From: Bacteroidota bacterium
Lineage (GTDB): Bacteria > Bacteroidota > Bacteroidia > Chitinophagales > Chitinophagaceae
Assembly: GCA_016711825.1 (NCBI GenBank)
Contig: JADJSG010000010.1
Span: 1 to 64,000 of the forward strand
DNA: 64,000 bases
Reading direction: 5' to 3'
Shown here: piece after piece, positions 37,982 through 46,669 of the stretch
How positions within the stretch are numbered: position 1 is the first letter of the stretch
Layout of the letters: each line of letters opens with the position of its first letter
The notes under the pieces: model-generated
Told to the model about the DNA's origin: nothing
Database searches by the model: none
Seen by the model: the letters and a program-made list of their open reading frames with translations, nothing else
Made by a program: the position numbers and the translations under genes

Positions 37982-38494
37982 TTAAAATTCTTTATTATCT
38001 TTTTTGCAATACCATTTCGGGTCACAGCCTGTCAAAATACATCCACCCAATCGTATTTTCCCCTGTTCATTTTTTTTACGCATTTTATCACTGGGGTATC
38101 CATATATAATTGGGATTACCTTATTTTTCTTCAAACATATTGGACAATTTGATTTCATATCTGAGTATTTACAAAATGTTGGATAAAGAATGTTCACATA
38201 CGTTATAGAATCTTTCTTAAATGGAATATCATAAACAATGGTATCTTGATACCCACTAGCATAAAAAAGAAAAGATTGACTACCTACAGGTATACAGTCC
38301 ATAAAATAGTTTCCTAAAGAATCTGTATAAGTTGATATATTGTTTTTATTTGGGAAACCAAGAAGTTGTATTTCCGCAAATTTTACATTGGTTTTCTTAA
38401 CCTGATCATATAAGTGTCCAGCAATAGAGCATTGAGCATTTGTTGTCAAATGGGGATATAAAATAAGCATTAATATTATTGTAATAATTTTCAA
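37982..38494 (-). CDS. Secreted carboxypeptidase-regulatory-like protein with C-terminal Cys motif
   Basis: A signal peptide (MKIITIILMLILYPHLTTNAQ) precedes a CarboxypepD_reg-like beta-sandwich (SIAGHLYDQVKKTNVKFAEIQLLG, TDSLGNYFMDCIPVGSQSFLFYASGYQD). The last 55 residues have a different Cys pattern: CPICLKKNKVIPIIYGYPS, then GKIRLGGCILTGCDPKWYCKKDNKEF. This CPxC...YGxP...LGGC...PxWxC block resembles a zinc-ribbon-like tail found alone in other bacterial proteins. 170 residues; function unknown. Confidence 0.65.
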   Translation of the reverse strand: MKIITIILMLILYPHLTTNAQCSIAGHLYDQVKKTNVKFAEIQLLGFPNKNNISTYTDSLGNYFMDCIPVGSQSFLFYASGYQDTIVYDIPFKKDSITYVNILYPTFCKYSDMKSNCPICLKKNKVIPIIYGYPSDKMRKKNEQGKIRLGGCILTGCDPKWYCKKDNKEF

Positions 38495-38530
38495 TACTTC
38501 TGATTTGTAATTTGCCCCTAATACCTGTTA

Positions 38531-39238
38531 CTAAGTCAAATCTATATTTTTTAAATAATAATCCTTCATAATTCCATGTACCTTTTGCTTGAGCATTTCA
38601 GTATCCTTTACCTCTAATCCTTCTGTAGAAACCTCTGGCAAAAAATGAAATTGAATTTTATGTGGCCAGGCCCATAACTTTTTAGTGGGATGTAATATTT
38701 TTTTTGTTCCAAATATCAACCCCGGTATAATAGGTTTCTGTGCTTCAATAGCCACTTTAAATGCACCATCGTAAAACCTTGCCAATGGTTCACTTGTTTT
38801 ATTTCTGGTTCCTTCAGGAAATAAACATAAATGCAAACCCTTGTTTAACGCTTCAATCATTTTAGGGAAACTATCTTTTCTACTTTGTGCATCTTGTCGG
38901 GTGACCAATATAGATCCCGCCTTGTATATATATCCAAAAATAGGAATACTTGCCATTTCTATTTTAGCAAGTGTTCTGTTAGGCCCTGGTATGCCCGGAG
39001 ATGAAACAGGCACATCTGCTAAAGTATTATGATTAAGGGTTACTACATAGTTTTTACCTTTTAAAAAATGATGTCTTCCCACATGTTTAACTGGACAAAA
39101 TATCATGGGCATGTATATACCCATCCAAATTTGAAATGAATATTGAACAGCCTTAGAAAATGTATTATCGGAAGCAAATGTTTTAAATAAAAAAATTACA
39201 ACGGCCACCGGTATCATGGTAATGGCAAATAGCAACAT
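38531..39238 (-). CDS. plsC: 1-acyl-sn-glycerol-3-phosphate acyltransferase (PlsC family)
   Basis: Adds the second acyl chain to lysophosphatidic acid in phospholipid synthesis. Motif I is VVTLNHNTLADVP (His-x4-Asp), motif III is LCLFPEGTRNK, and GLIFGTKKI follows. The frame is open to 39343, but that region overlaps the terminator at 39328-39364. A start at 39238 (MLLFAITMIPVAVVIFLF, beginning at the first helix) or a TTG at 39280 is more likely. The frame ends at 38531. Around 236-250 residues. Confidence 0.85.
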   Translation of the reverse strand: MLLFAITMIPVAVVIFLFKTFASDNTFSKAVQYSFQIWMGIYMPMIFCPVKHVGRHHFLKGKNYVVTLNHNTLADVPVSSPGIPGPNRTLAKIEMASIPIFGYIYKAGSILVTRQDAQSRKDSFPKMIEALNKGLHLCLFPEGTRNKTSEPLARFYDGAFKVAIEAQKPIIPGLIFGTKKILHPTKKLWAWPHKIQFHFLPEVSTEGLEVKDTEMLKQKVHGIMKDYYLKNIDLT

Positions 39239-39327
39239 GCCATAAATGAAATAAATTCTTGCTAAAATATCTTTAATCAAAATCGAAAAATTAGTTATGT
39301 CTGTAAAATTAATTGAATAACTCAAAT

Positions 39328-39364
39328 AAAAAAAACCGTTCATGTTTATGAACGGCTTTTTTTA
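39328..39364 (-). terminator. Rho-independent terminator of the T9SS cargo gene
   Basis: The stem accgttcat / atgaacggc-like pair (about 39335-39356, tgtt loop) is flanked by A on the left and T on the right. On the minus strand it follows the stop of the 1398-residue gene and would stop transcripts before plsC. Confidence 0.8.
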
Positions 39365-39380
39365 GTTATTCAATGAGAGA

Positions 39381-42300
39381 TTAATTTTTTCTTACTGTTT
39401 GGCTAAACTGTAAGCCTTTGCTATTAGTGATTTTTATCATATATACACCATCAGCCAATCCTTCCATATTGATATCACTTTTGTTGTTGCCTGCTTGTAA
39501 TTGCATATCTACTGCACGCACTACCCTACCTGTGGCATCCATTATTTTGATGTTTGCTACACTTGCTTTAGGTGTGTTGATTTCAACATTCAATTGTGTA
39601 TTGACAGGATTTGGATACAAGTTTACCACTGTTTCATCACCATGATACACATTCAATACTTTGCTGTAACTGATATTGCCGTCAAGGTCAACCTGTTGTA
39701 AACGATAGTAATTATTGCCTACATAAGGTGTTTGATCAGTGTAATCATATGAAAGCGTTACTGTGCTGTTTCCATTCACAGCTTGACTGGCAATAGCTGC
39801 TGATAATGACTGGAACGATTTGCCATCTCGGCTATGCTCTACCACAAAGTGACTATTGTTTTGTTCACTCGATGTGGTCCATTGCAACAAAGATGTATTG
39901 CTTACTTTTTTACCGGTAAAACTCAATAAGCTCACTGGCAATGGCACATTGCCAGGATTGGCAGCATGCGCATAAAAATAAGAGAAGCTGTCTACAGGGA
40001 AACATACCGTCCATACTGTAGTGCCGGGATCGTAACTTGTGGTGATATTTGCATTCGGAATGGCAATGGCTGTATGACCAATATCCATGATATCACCATT
40101 GTCAACTTTCGAAATCGCCAAGTTGATATTCGGGGTTATCTGAGGCCATCCATTCAACAATGAAAACGAATTGAATTGTGCAAAATCATCTTCTAAGAAG
40201 TATAAACAAACCGTTGCACTGGTTTGTGCAGAAGGAGTAATTTGATAATGACGATTTACATAAGGCTGTCCATTATGGACTTGTGGACTTGCATCAATCC
40301 ATTCGCAAACTTGCGTACTACCCAAACTGGTTCCATTGGCCACATCGGTGATATGAACTATTCGTTTGCAATCGGCTGGGTTGTATAAAGTATCGGTATT
40401 ACCATCGGTCAATGTAAAGGTATTGCAACCCACAAAACCAGGGATTGAATAATTAAGAATATCCTGATTGGCAATCAGATTTCCTGCGGTCGACAAGGTG
40501 ATTAAAGCAATCGCAGTATCGCTACAAACCGGTGTTGTATTGGTGGCAATCACAATATATACTGTGTCTGTAACTGTAATATTGTGTGGGTTTGGATGTG
40601 GAATTGTACAAGCAGGATCAGTGAAATATAAGGTATCGCTTCCTGGAGGTACTGTTGTAAATGGATCAATAAGGGTAGCCACATCGATAGAAGCAGGCGC
40701 ACAAGCATTACCTGTTAAATACAATGCAGGAAACTCAGGTTGACCATTAACCTGAAGCATGAGGGTATCGCTTGAATAACAACCAAAACCATTGCTTACT
40801 TTTGAATACACAAAGGTAGTACCTGTGGTATCAGCTGTTGGTGTAGGGAGTAAATAGAACAATCCTTGATCGCCATAATATTGAACCGTCAACCCTGGTA
40901 CATTGCCTGATACTCCACCATCGGCAGTGGTCAAATCAAAAATAGCTCCATTACTTCCAGCAGGACTTTCACACAAGGCAATCGTATCCTGATAAGCCAA
41001 AGGGGTTGGGTCAATCACTAAGTTAACAGGTACACGACAAGTAGAAGAACCTACGCAAGCAGCATAGAAAGTTGTAGTACCCGGTGTATTTGAATTGGTA
41101 ATACCACTTCCTGGCGTTGTAATCGGATTGAAAGGTGAAAGACTATATAAGTTACCACCACCAACGGCTACATTATACCACTCAAACGAAGAAGGTACAT
41201 ATTGGTAATAGATTTTAAGTTTTACCGTAGTGGGAGACCCAGCATTTACACCAATATCTGAAGTATTAAAGTTGTCGTTCCAGGTCTCAAAATATCCAAT
41301 ATTAATAGGACTGTTAGGAGCTAAAGTACTATACATATTCGATAATTGAGCAGGAGTGATATGACGTGTATTGGTAAAATTAGCGTTGTTACCTGTAGAC
41401 AGTCCTGCCAAAACGATATTGCCTGCATTTACATTATAACCTTGTGGACAAGGAGCAAATAAATTGGGTGCTATAGGTGAACCACTATAAAGTATAAATC
41501 GCGGTTCTGTAATAAAATTAGAAGATAAGTTGGTAACCGTTAAAACAGCATTTTGGGTAAAGGAAGCACCAATAGGCAAATTAGGTAATATGGCATTTGC
41601 AAAGTTGCCTGCATATTGATTGGCACAACCCGCACCTGGAACCGTTTGGGAAGTACCTCCCGTTGTTGCACCCGTATTATCAGGTACCGGGGTAAAATTA
41701 AATACTACTTCTACTGAATCATTGATAGGTGTGGCACAACCACTTACGGTTAGCCCTTGACCAAATAAGATATTATCGTATTGACAAAGATGAAAATCAG
41801 GACCAGCTGTTGGGCGATAATTGATACGGACAATAGCGCTTTGCAATGAATCATTTTGTAAATTGCCATTTACTACGCCACCAGCATTACCGATAGAAAG
41901 GGTTGTATTTAAATAATAAGTGCCCCCAGCATACATATTGACACCTGGAATTAACACAGCCGCTGCGTTACCACCAAAAGGCGACAAGGTAATCGCAGGA
42001 TTTACATTACCATAATAATAGTTTACACCCAATGGACCAGTCACAGCCAGGGTGCAAGTAATAGGATTCGTAGCCACAACAATAGGATTAGAACCATAAT
42101 TAGTGATAGATGCCACAATACTTTGATTGGCACTGTAACAGTTGCCAGCAGCCCCACTAATTGCAGTTACTGCAGGGTCATGTGGCGAAGGTGGTACAAT
42201 ATTTACTAAATAATCTTCCGCTTCTCCCCAACCACTATTTGTAGGACCACATGCTTGTGCACTCGTCATTTGAGCATCATCACCCCCTCTCAAACGCATT

Positions 42301-43577
42301 CTGGTAATACCAGGTTGAGCCCCTATAGGAGGTGTAATAGATAAGGTGTGAACCCCATTGGGCCCTGCATTGGTATTGGGTGTGAAATATTCTGTGGCAT
42401 CAAAAGCGCCATTATGATCAAAATCGATCCAAACACCTAAGTACTGTACACCGTCAGCTCCATGGGTAACCGTTAAAGTAGAAGCTAATCCAATATACAA
42501 TACTGGAGTGGCTAAGGTATTATTTACTTGTAATGGCGTATAATCTACCCAATATGGTAATGGGTTGTTGGCGGCAGCGGTATTATTTACTAAAGTACCT
42601 AAAGTAACATTGGTTATATTATCTGCGGCTCCTCCACTTACATAAGTAGGCACACACCAACAATTGTTTGTTGGACTCCAAGGTTGCACTATGGCAGCTG
42701 CTGAAGCAATTGAAGTATCAAAACCGCCTCCAGGGTTTGTACAGGTTACAATACAACGGTAGTAATTGGTTGAGCCTGGTGCTGGAATATAACTATAGGG
42801 TACCGTGGTAGCACCAGGTAGTATAGTATAGGATCCAGGTAAACCAGTAGGTGATTGCAACCATTGAAATGTCAAACCTGCTGCATTGGTTTGTCCTGTT
42901 AGATTCAGGGTCACAGGCAATCCTGGACAAGGGTTTGAAGGTGCAGCAGATGCTGTACCACCAGTAGGTGTACCTGCACATGGTGTACCAAGTATATTTA
43001 AGGTTACAGAACCAGTAAATGAACGTGGATTATTGCCAGGTGTTGGATAGGCTCCAGCCCAACCAACATATTGACCTGCAATTTGATAATCGCCAACTAA
43101 TAAATTTACACCTGTATTGGAAAAAATATTGGGGGTTGGCCCAGGTGCTGTGGTGTAGTTTAATGTAAAAGTGGGTGTTGCGACATAAAATCGATAAGTC
43201 GTATTTCCAGGAATGGTAAAAGACAAAGCTGGAAATAATACGGTTTGTGTTGCAGCCGCCACTGATACCGGATTGGTTGCAATTAAACTCCAGGTAGGAC
43301 CAGCAACAGTACCTGGCGCTCCGGATATAGAAGTAGCAGAGTACCACAATTCAGCATTACCAGACGCAGCCGAAGTAAAATAGTGAGATACAGATGTCAA
43401 TACCGCAGGATAAGGATTGGTATTTTGAATTACAAAACATACACTATTGAAACCATTATTGCCAGAATATCCGACGCCTAATGTTTGGGTGTTAAAAGAA
43501 ATGATTTGTGCCTGAGCATATCCTCCTAGCAAACAAATCATCGCTGTAAAAAGAATTTTTGTAAAAAATCTATGCAT
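39381..43577 (-). CDS. Large T9SS-secreted modular protein (GEVED, Ig-like, FnIII-like, C-terminal sorting domain)
   Basis: A signal peptide (ILFTAMICLLGGYAQAQ) precedes a beta-sandwich region to about residue 195, then an Ig-like segment (CAGTPTGGTASAAPSNPCPG..., residues 197-300). A GEVED-type domain follows at about 306-462 (CWCVPTYVSGGAADNI, VWIDFDHNGAFDATEYF, SGWGEAEDYLVNI). Several Ig-like repeats extend to about 1200, then an FnIII-like stretch (LLSFTGKKVSNTSLLQWTTSSEQNNSHFVVE). The last 75 residues are a type A T9SS sorting domain (VVNLYPNPVNTQLNVEI, DGVYMIKITNSKG, ending TVRKN). It would be exported by SprA and attached to the surface. Role in adhesion is inferred; no enzyme domain seen. 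Confidence 0.85.
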   Translation of the reverse strand: MHRFFTKILFTAMICLLGGYAQAQIISFNTQTLGVGYSGNNGFNSVCFVIQNTNPYPAVLTSVSHYFTSAASGNAELWYSATSISGAPGTVAGPTWSLIATNPVSVAAATQTVLFPALSFTIPGNTTYRFYVATPTFTLNYTTAPGPTPNIFSNTGVNLLVGDYQIAGQYVGWAGAYPTPGNNPRSFTGSVTLNILGTPCAGTPTGGTASAAPSNPCPGLPVTLNLTGQTNAAGLTFQWLQSPTGLPGSYTILPGATTVPYSYIPAPGSTNYYRCIVTCTNPGGGFDTSIASAAAIVQPWSPTNNCWCVPTYVSGGAADNITNVTLGTLVNNTAAANNPLPYWVDYTPLQVNNTLATPVLYIGLASTLTVTHGADGVQYLGVWIDFDHNGAFDATEYFTPNTNAGPNGVHTLSITPPIGAQPGITRMRLRGGDDAQMTSAQACGPTNSGWGEAEDYLVNIVPPSPHDPAVTAISGAAGNCYSANQSIVASITNYGSNPIVVATNPITCTLAVTGPLGVNYYYGNVNPAITLSPFGGNAAAVLIPGVNMYAGGTYYLNTTLSIGNAGGVVNGNLQNDSLQSAIVRINYRPTAGPDFHLCQYDNILFGQGLTVSGCATPINDSVEVVFNFTPVPDNTGATTGGTSQTVPGAGCANQYAGNFANAILPNLPIGASFTQNAVLTVTNLSSNFITEPRFILYSGSPIAPNLFAPCPQGYNVNAGNIVLAGLSTGNNANFTNTRHITPAQLSNMYSTLAPNSPINIGYFETWNDNFNTSDIGVNAGSPTTVKLKIYYQYVPSSFEWYNVAVGGGNLYSLSPFNPITTPGSGITNSNTPGTTTFYAACVGSSTCRVPVNLVIDPTPLAYQDTIALCESPAGSNGAIFDLTTADGGVSGNVPGLTVQYYGDQGLFYLLPTPTADTTGTTFVYSKVSNGFGCYSSDTLMLQVNGQPEFPALYLTGNACAPASIDVATLIDPFTTVPPGSDTLYFTDPACTIPHPNPHNITVTDTVYIVIATNTTPVCSDTAIALITLSTAGNLIANQDILNYSIPGFVGCNTFTLTDGNTDTLYNPADCKRIVHITDVANGTSLGSTQVCEWIDASPQVHNGQPYVNRHYQITPSAQTSATVCLYFLEDDFAQFNSFSLLNGWPQITPNINLAISKVDNGDIMDIGHTAIAIPNANITTSYDPGTTVWTVCFPVDSFSYFYAHAANPGNVPLPVSLLSFTGKKVSNTSLLQWTTSSEQNNSHFVVEHSRDGKSFQSLSAAIASQAVNGNSTVTLSYDYTDQTPYVGNNYYRLQQVDLDGNISYSKVLNVYHGDETVVNLYPNPVNTQLNVEINTPKASVANIKIMDATGRVVRAVDMQLQAGNNKSDINMEGLADGVYMIKITNSKGLQFSQTVRKN

Positions 43578-43731
43578 AATTTTATTTTTTGATAAAATTA
43601 CAGTTGCATTTCTTCTAAAAAAAGAATTTTAACTAAAAAAATAAGGTGAATTGCAAAAATATGACTCCTAAATGACAATCAATTCAAAAGATATAGTGTA
43701 AATATGTGTTTATTTAATCTAATAATTTGAA

Positions 43732-46497
43732 TCAGGAAAAAGCACTTTCAATAATTAACTTCTGTTCTTCCGCATGTTTTTTAGCATAACCAGTAGCCGT
43801 TGATGCACTTGCTTGACGTGACAAATAACCTAAATTAAACACTTTAGCATCGATATTCATTTTCAAAAAGGAATAAGCCCCCATATTACTGGGCTCTTCT
43901 TGTACCCATATCCATTGTGCATTCTTATATTTACTATACAATGCCATCAATTGTTTGGCTGGTAAAGGATGTATTTGTTCTAAACGTACAATGGCTACAT
44001 CATTTCTGTTATGGGTCATTTTATACTCTAATAAATCATAATATACTTTACCTGAGCAAAGCAATACGCGTTTAATAGAATTGAAGTCAGTTACAGTAGA
44101 ATCATCAATCACCTCTTGAAAAGAAACCTTGGTAAATTCTTCAATTTTACTATATGCTTTTACCAATCTTAAATTCGCTTTTGGAGAAAAATTTATGAGG
44201 GGTTTTCTAAATGTTTGAGTCACCTGTCTTCTGAGTACATGAAAGAAATTTGCTGCTGTTGTACAATTGGTGATATACATATTTTGTTCAGCACATAATT
44301 GTAAAAAACGTTCCATTCGCGCACTTGAATGTTCAGGACCCTGACCTTCATATCCATGTGGAAGTAACATCACCATTCCATTCATTTTACCCCATTTGGT
44401 TTCAGCACTGGCAATAAACTGATCTATGATGGTTTGAGCCCCATTGCAAAAATCGCCAAATTGTGCTTCCCATATCACTAAGGTATTGGGATTGGCCATG
44501 GCATAACCGTATTCAAAACCCAATACAGCATATTCACTCAACAATGAATTGTAAATTCTGAAAATACCTTGTTGTTCATCAATTTTTGAAAGCCTATTGT
44601 GTCTGTTGTTGCTCACTTCATCATACAATACAGCATGCCGGTGCGAAAATGTACCTCTTTCAACATCCTGGCCACTCATACGTACATCATGACCTTCCAT
44701 TAACAAACTTCCATAGGCTAACAATTCACCGGTTGCCCAATCAACTGTTTGTTGTTCGTGAAAGAGTTTATTTTTCTCATCGAGTAGTTTTTGTACTTTT
44801 TTAAGGGGTACAAAATCTGCTGGTAATTGCATGATGGCATTAAACACTTTTTCAAGTACTTCTTTGGTGATTGTAGTATCAACAGATTGATGAAAATCAT
44901 CCATATTTGATTTGCGAAGAGCTGCCCATGCAAGTTCTGGCAATTGCTGCTTGTAAGGAAGTGGCTTTTGTTTTACTTCATCAAGCCTGTCTTGCAAATC
45001 TTTCCAAAAGATTTTTTCCATTTCTTTAGCCAAAGCCCCATCTACCTCTCCTGCATCAGATAATTTTTTTGAATATACCTCTCTTGGATTTTGATGTTTG
45101 TCTATTACATTGTACATGGCGGGTTGGGTAAACTTTGGATCATCACCTTCGTTGTGCCCATGTCTGCGATAACAAACCATATCTATAAATACATCTCTAT
45201 TAAACTTTTGTCTAAATCGTAAAGCAAGCTCAGAAACTTTTACTACAGCTTCAGGATCATCACCATTCACATGAAACACAGGCGCTTGTACCATACTGGC
45301 AATACTTGTACAATAATCTGCACTTCTTGCATCATCAAAATTAGTAGTAAATCCTATTTGATTATTTATCACAAAATGAATGGTACCACCAGTATAATAA
45401 CCATTTAAGTTACTCATCTGCAACACTTCATATACAATACCTTGACCTGCAATTGACGCATCACCATGAATTAATATAGGCAATATTTTATCAAAATCAC
45501 TCTTATACAATGTGTCTGCTTTAGCTCTTGTAAATCCTTCTACTAAAGGATTTACGGCTTCTAAATGAGATGGATTAGGCGTGAGTTGTAAATTAATTTT
45601 TTTATTATCTAAAGTCAGTACATCGCTTTTAAATCCTAAATGATATTTTACATCTCCACTACCCATGGTAGAGTCTGTAGGCACATTCCCTTCAAATTCG
45701 GTAAAAATTTGCTCATAGGTTTTTTGCAATATATTCGCTAAAATATTTAATCGACCCCGATGTGCCATACCCATCACCACTTCTTGAACATCATTGTTGG
45801 CGGCTTCAGTGATAATTGCATCTAAGGCTGCTATCGTACTTTCACCTCCTTCCAGTGAAAATCTTTTTTGACCGATAAATTTGGTATGCAAAAATTTCTC
45901 GAAAATGACCCCTTGATTCAGCTTTTCTAGAATTCTTTTTTTCTTAACCAAAGGTAAATCCTGCGTCATTATTTTTTCAAACTCTACTTCTACCCATTTA
46001 CAGATATCTTCACTATTAATATAGGTATATTCAACTCCTACAGTACTGGTATATATTTTTTGCAAATGGGCTAAAATGTCGCCTAATGTAGTAGCAGCTA
46101 ACCCACAAAAACGTCCGGCAGCAAAGACAGTATTTAAATCATTGTCTGATAAGCCAAAATGCACAAGTTCAAGATGGGCGTGTCTGTCAATTCTTTTGCG
46201 AATAGGGTTGGTCGTACTGATTAAATGACCACGCTTACGATAAGCCCTAATTAATTGATATACCCCAAACTCCTTTTGCATATCAGCCCCACTGGTTTGC
46301 ATATTTGATGTTCCATTTGTATCAATGCTATGCTGAGGTTTGCTGGGTGATGCAAAACCATTATTACAGGCAAAGTCAACCCCTTCAAAAAACTTTTTCA
46401 TTTCTGGATCCACAGTTGAAGGATCCTTGACAAAATCTTTATATACTTCTTCGATATAGGACGGATGAGAATTGGTAACAAACGAAAAATCTTTCAT
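43732..46497 (-). CDS. sucA: 2-oxoglutarate dehydrogenase E1 component
   Basis: The thiamine-diphosphate-dependent E1 subunit of the TCA cycle complex. The N-terminal part begins FVTNSHPSYIEEVYKDFVKDPSTVD. TPP-binding block: GDASIAGQGIVYEVLQMSNLNGYYTGGTIHFVINNQIGFTTN. YRRHGHNEGDDPKFTQP and MSGQDVERGTFSHRHAVL follow, then LPHGYEGQGPEHSSARMERFLQL. 921 residues, normal. The E2 partner sucB is not adjacent; the gene lies between the T9SS cargo gene and sprA on the same strand, but gaps of 150-170 bases suggest its own promoter. Confidence 0.96.
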   Translation of the reverse strand: MKDFSFVTNSHPSYIEEVYKDFVKDPSTVDPEMKKFFEGVDFACNNGFASPSKPQHSIDTNGTSNMQTSGADMQKEFGVYQLIRAYRKRGHLISTTNPIRKRIDRHAHLELVHFGLSDNDLNTVFAAGRFCGLAATTLGDILAHLQKIYTSTVGVEYTYINSEDICKWVEVEFEKIMTQDLPLVKKKRILEKLNQGVIFEKFLHTKFIGQKRFSLEGGESTIAALDAIITEAANNDVQEVVMGMAHRGRLNILANILQKTYEQIFTEFEGNVPTDSTMGSGDVKYHLGFKSDVLTLDNKKINLQLTPNPSHLEAVNPLVEGFTRAKADTLYKSDFDKILPILIHGDASIAGQGIVYEVLQMSNLNGYYTGGTIHFVINNQIGFTTNFDDARSADYCTSIASMVQAPVFHVNGDDPEAVVKVSELALRFRQKFNRDVFIDMVCYRRHGHNEGDDPKFTQPAMYNVIDKHQNPREVYSKKLSDAGEVDGALAKEMEKIFWKDLQDRLDEVKQKPLPYKQQLPELAWAALRKSNMDDFHQSVDTTITKEVLEKVFNAIMQLPADFVPLKKVQKLLDEKNKLFHEQQTVDWATGELLAYGSLLMEGHDVRMSGQDVERGTFSHRHAVLYDEVSNNRHNRLSKIDEQQGIFRIYNSLLSEYAVLGFEYGYAMANPNTLVIWEAQFGDFCNGAQTIIDQFIASAETKWGKMNGMVMLLPHGYEGQGPEHSSARMERFLQLCAEQNMYITNCTTAANFFHVLRRQVTQTFRKPLINFSPKANLRLVKAYSKIEEFTKVSFQEVIDDSTVTDFNSIKRVLLCSGKVYYDLLEYKMTHNRNDVAIVRLEQIHPLPAKQLMALYSKYKNAQWIWVQEEPSNMGAYSFLKMNIDAKVFNLGYLSRQASASTATGYAKKHAEEQKLIIESAFS

Positions 46498-46669
46498 TAT
46501 GGGCTTTATAATAATTTATAATATGGTAAAATCTACATTTATGGCTATAATCTGTAAACTTTGCTAAATTATACTATAAACCATAAACCATTCCATTTTT
46601 TAATGTAAAAAAAATGAAAAAATATAAATAGGCAGGTTGTTCACCTCATTAGTCAAAATAATAAAAAAA

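Noticed and set aside
42793..43347. Two minus-strand Cys/Tyr/Trp-rich frames within the T9SS cargo gene
   Set aside because: They are alternate-frame readings of the Ig-like region, with no start context and no domain.
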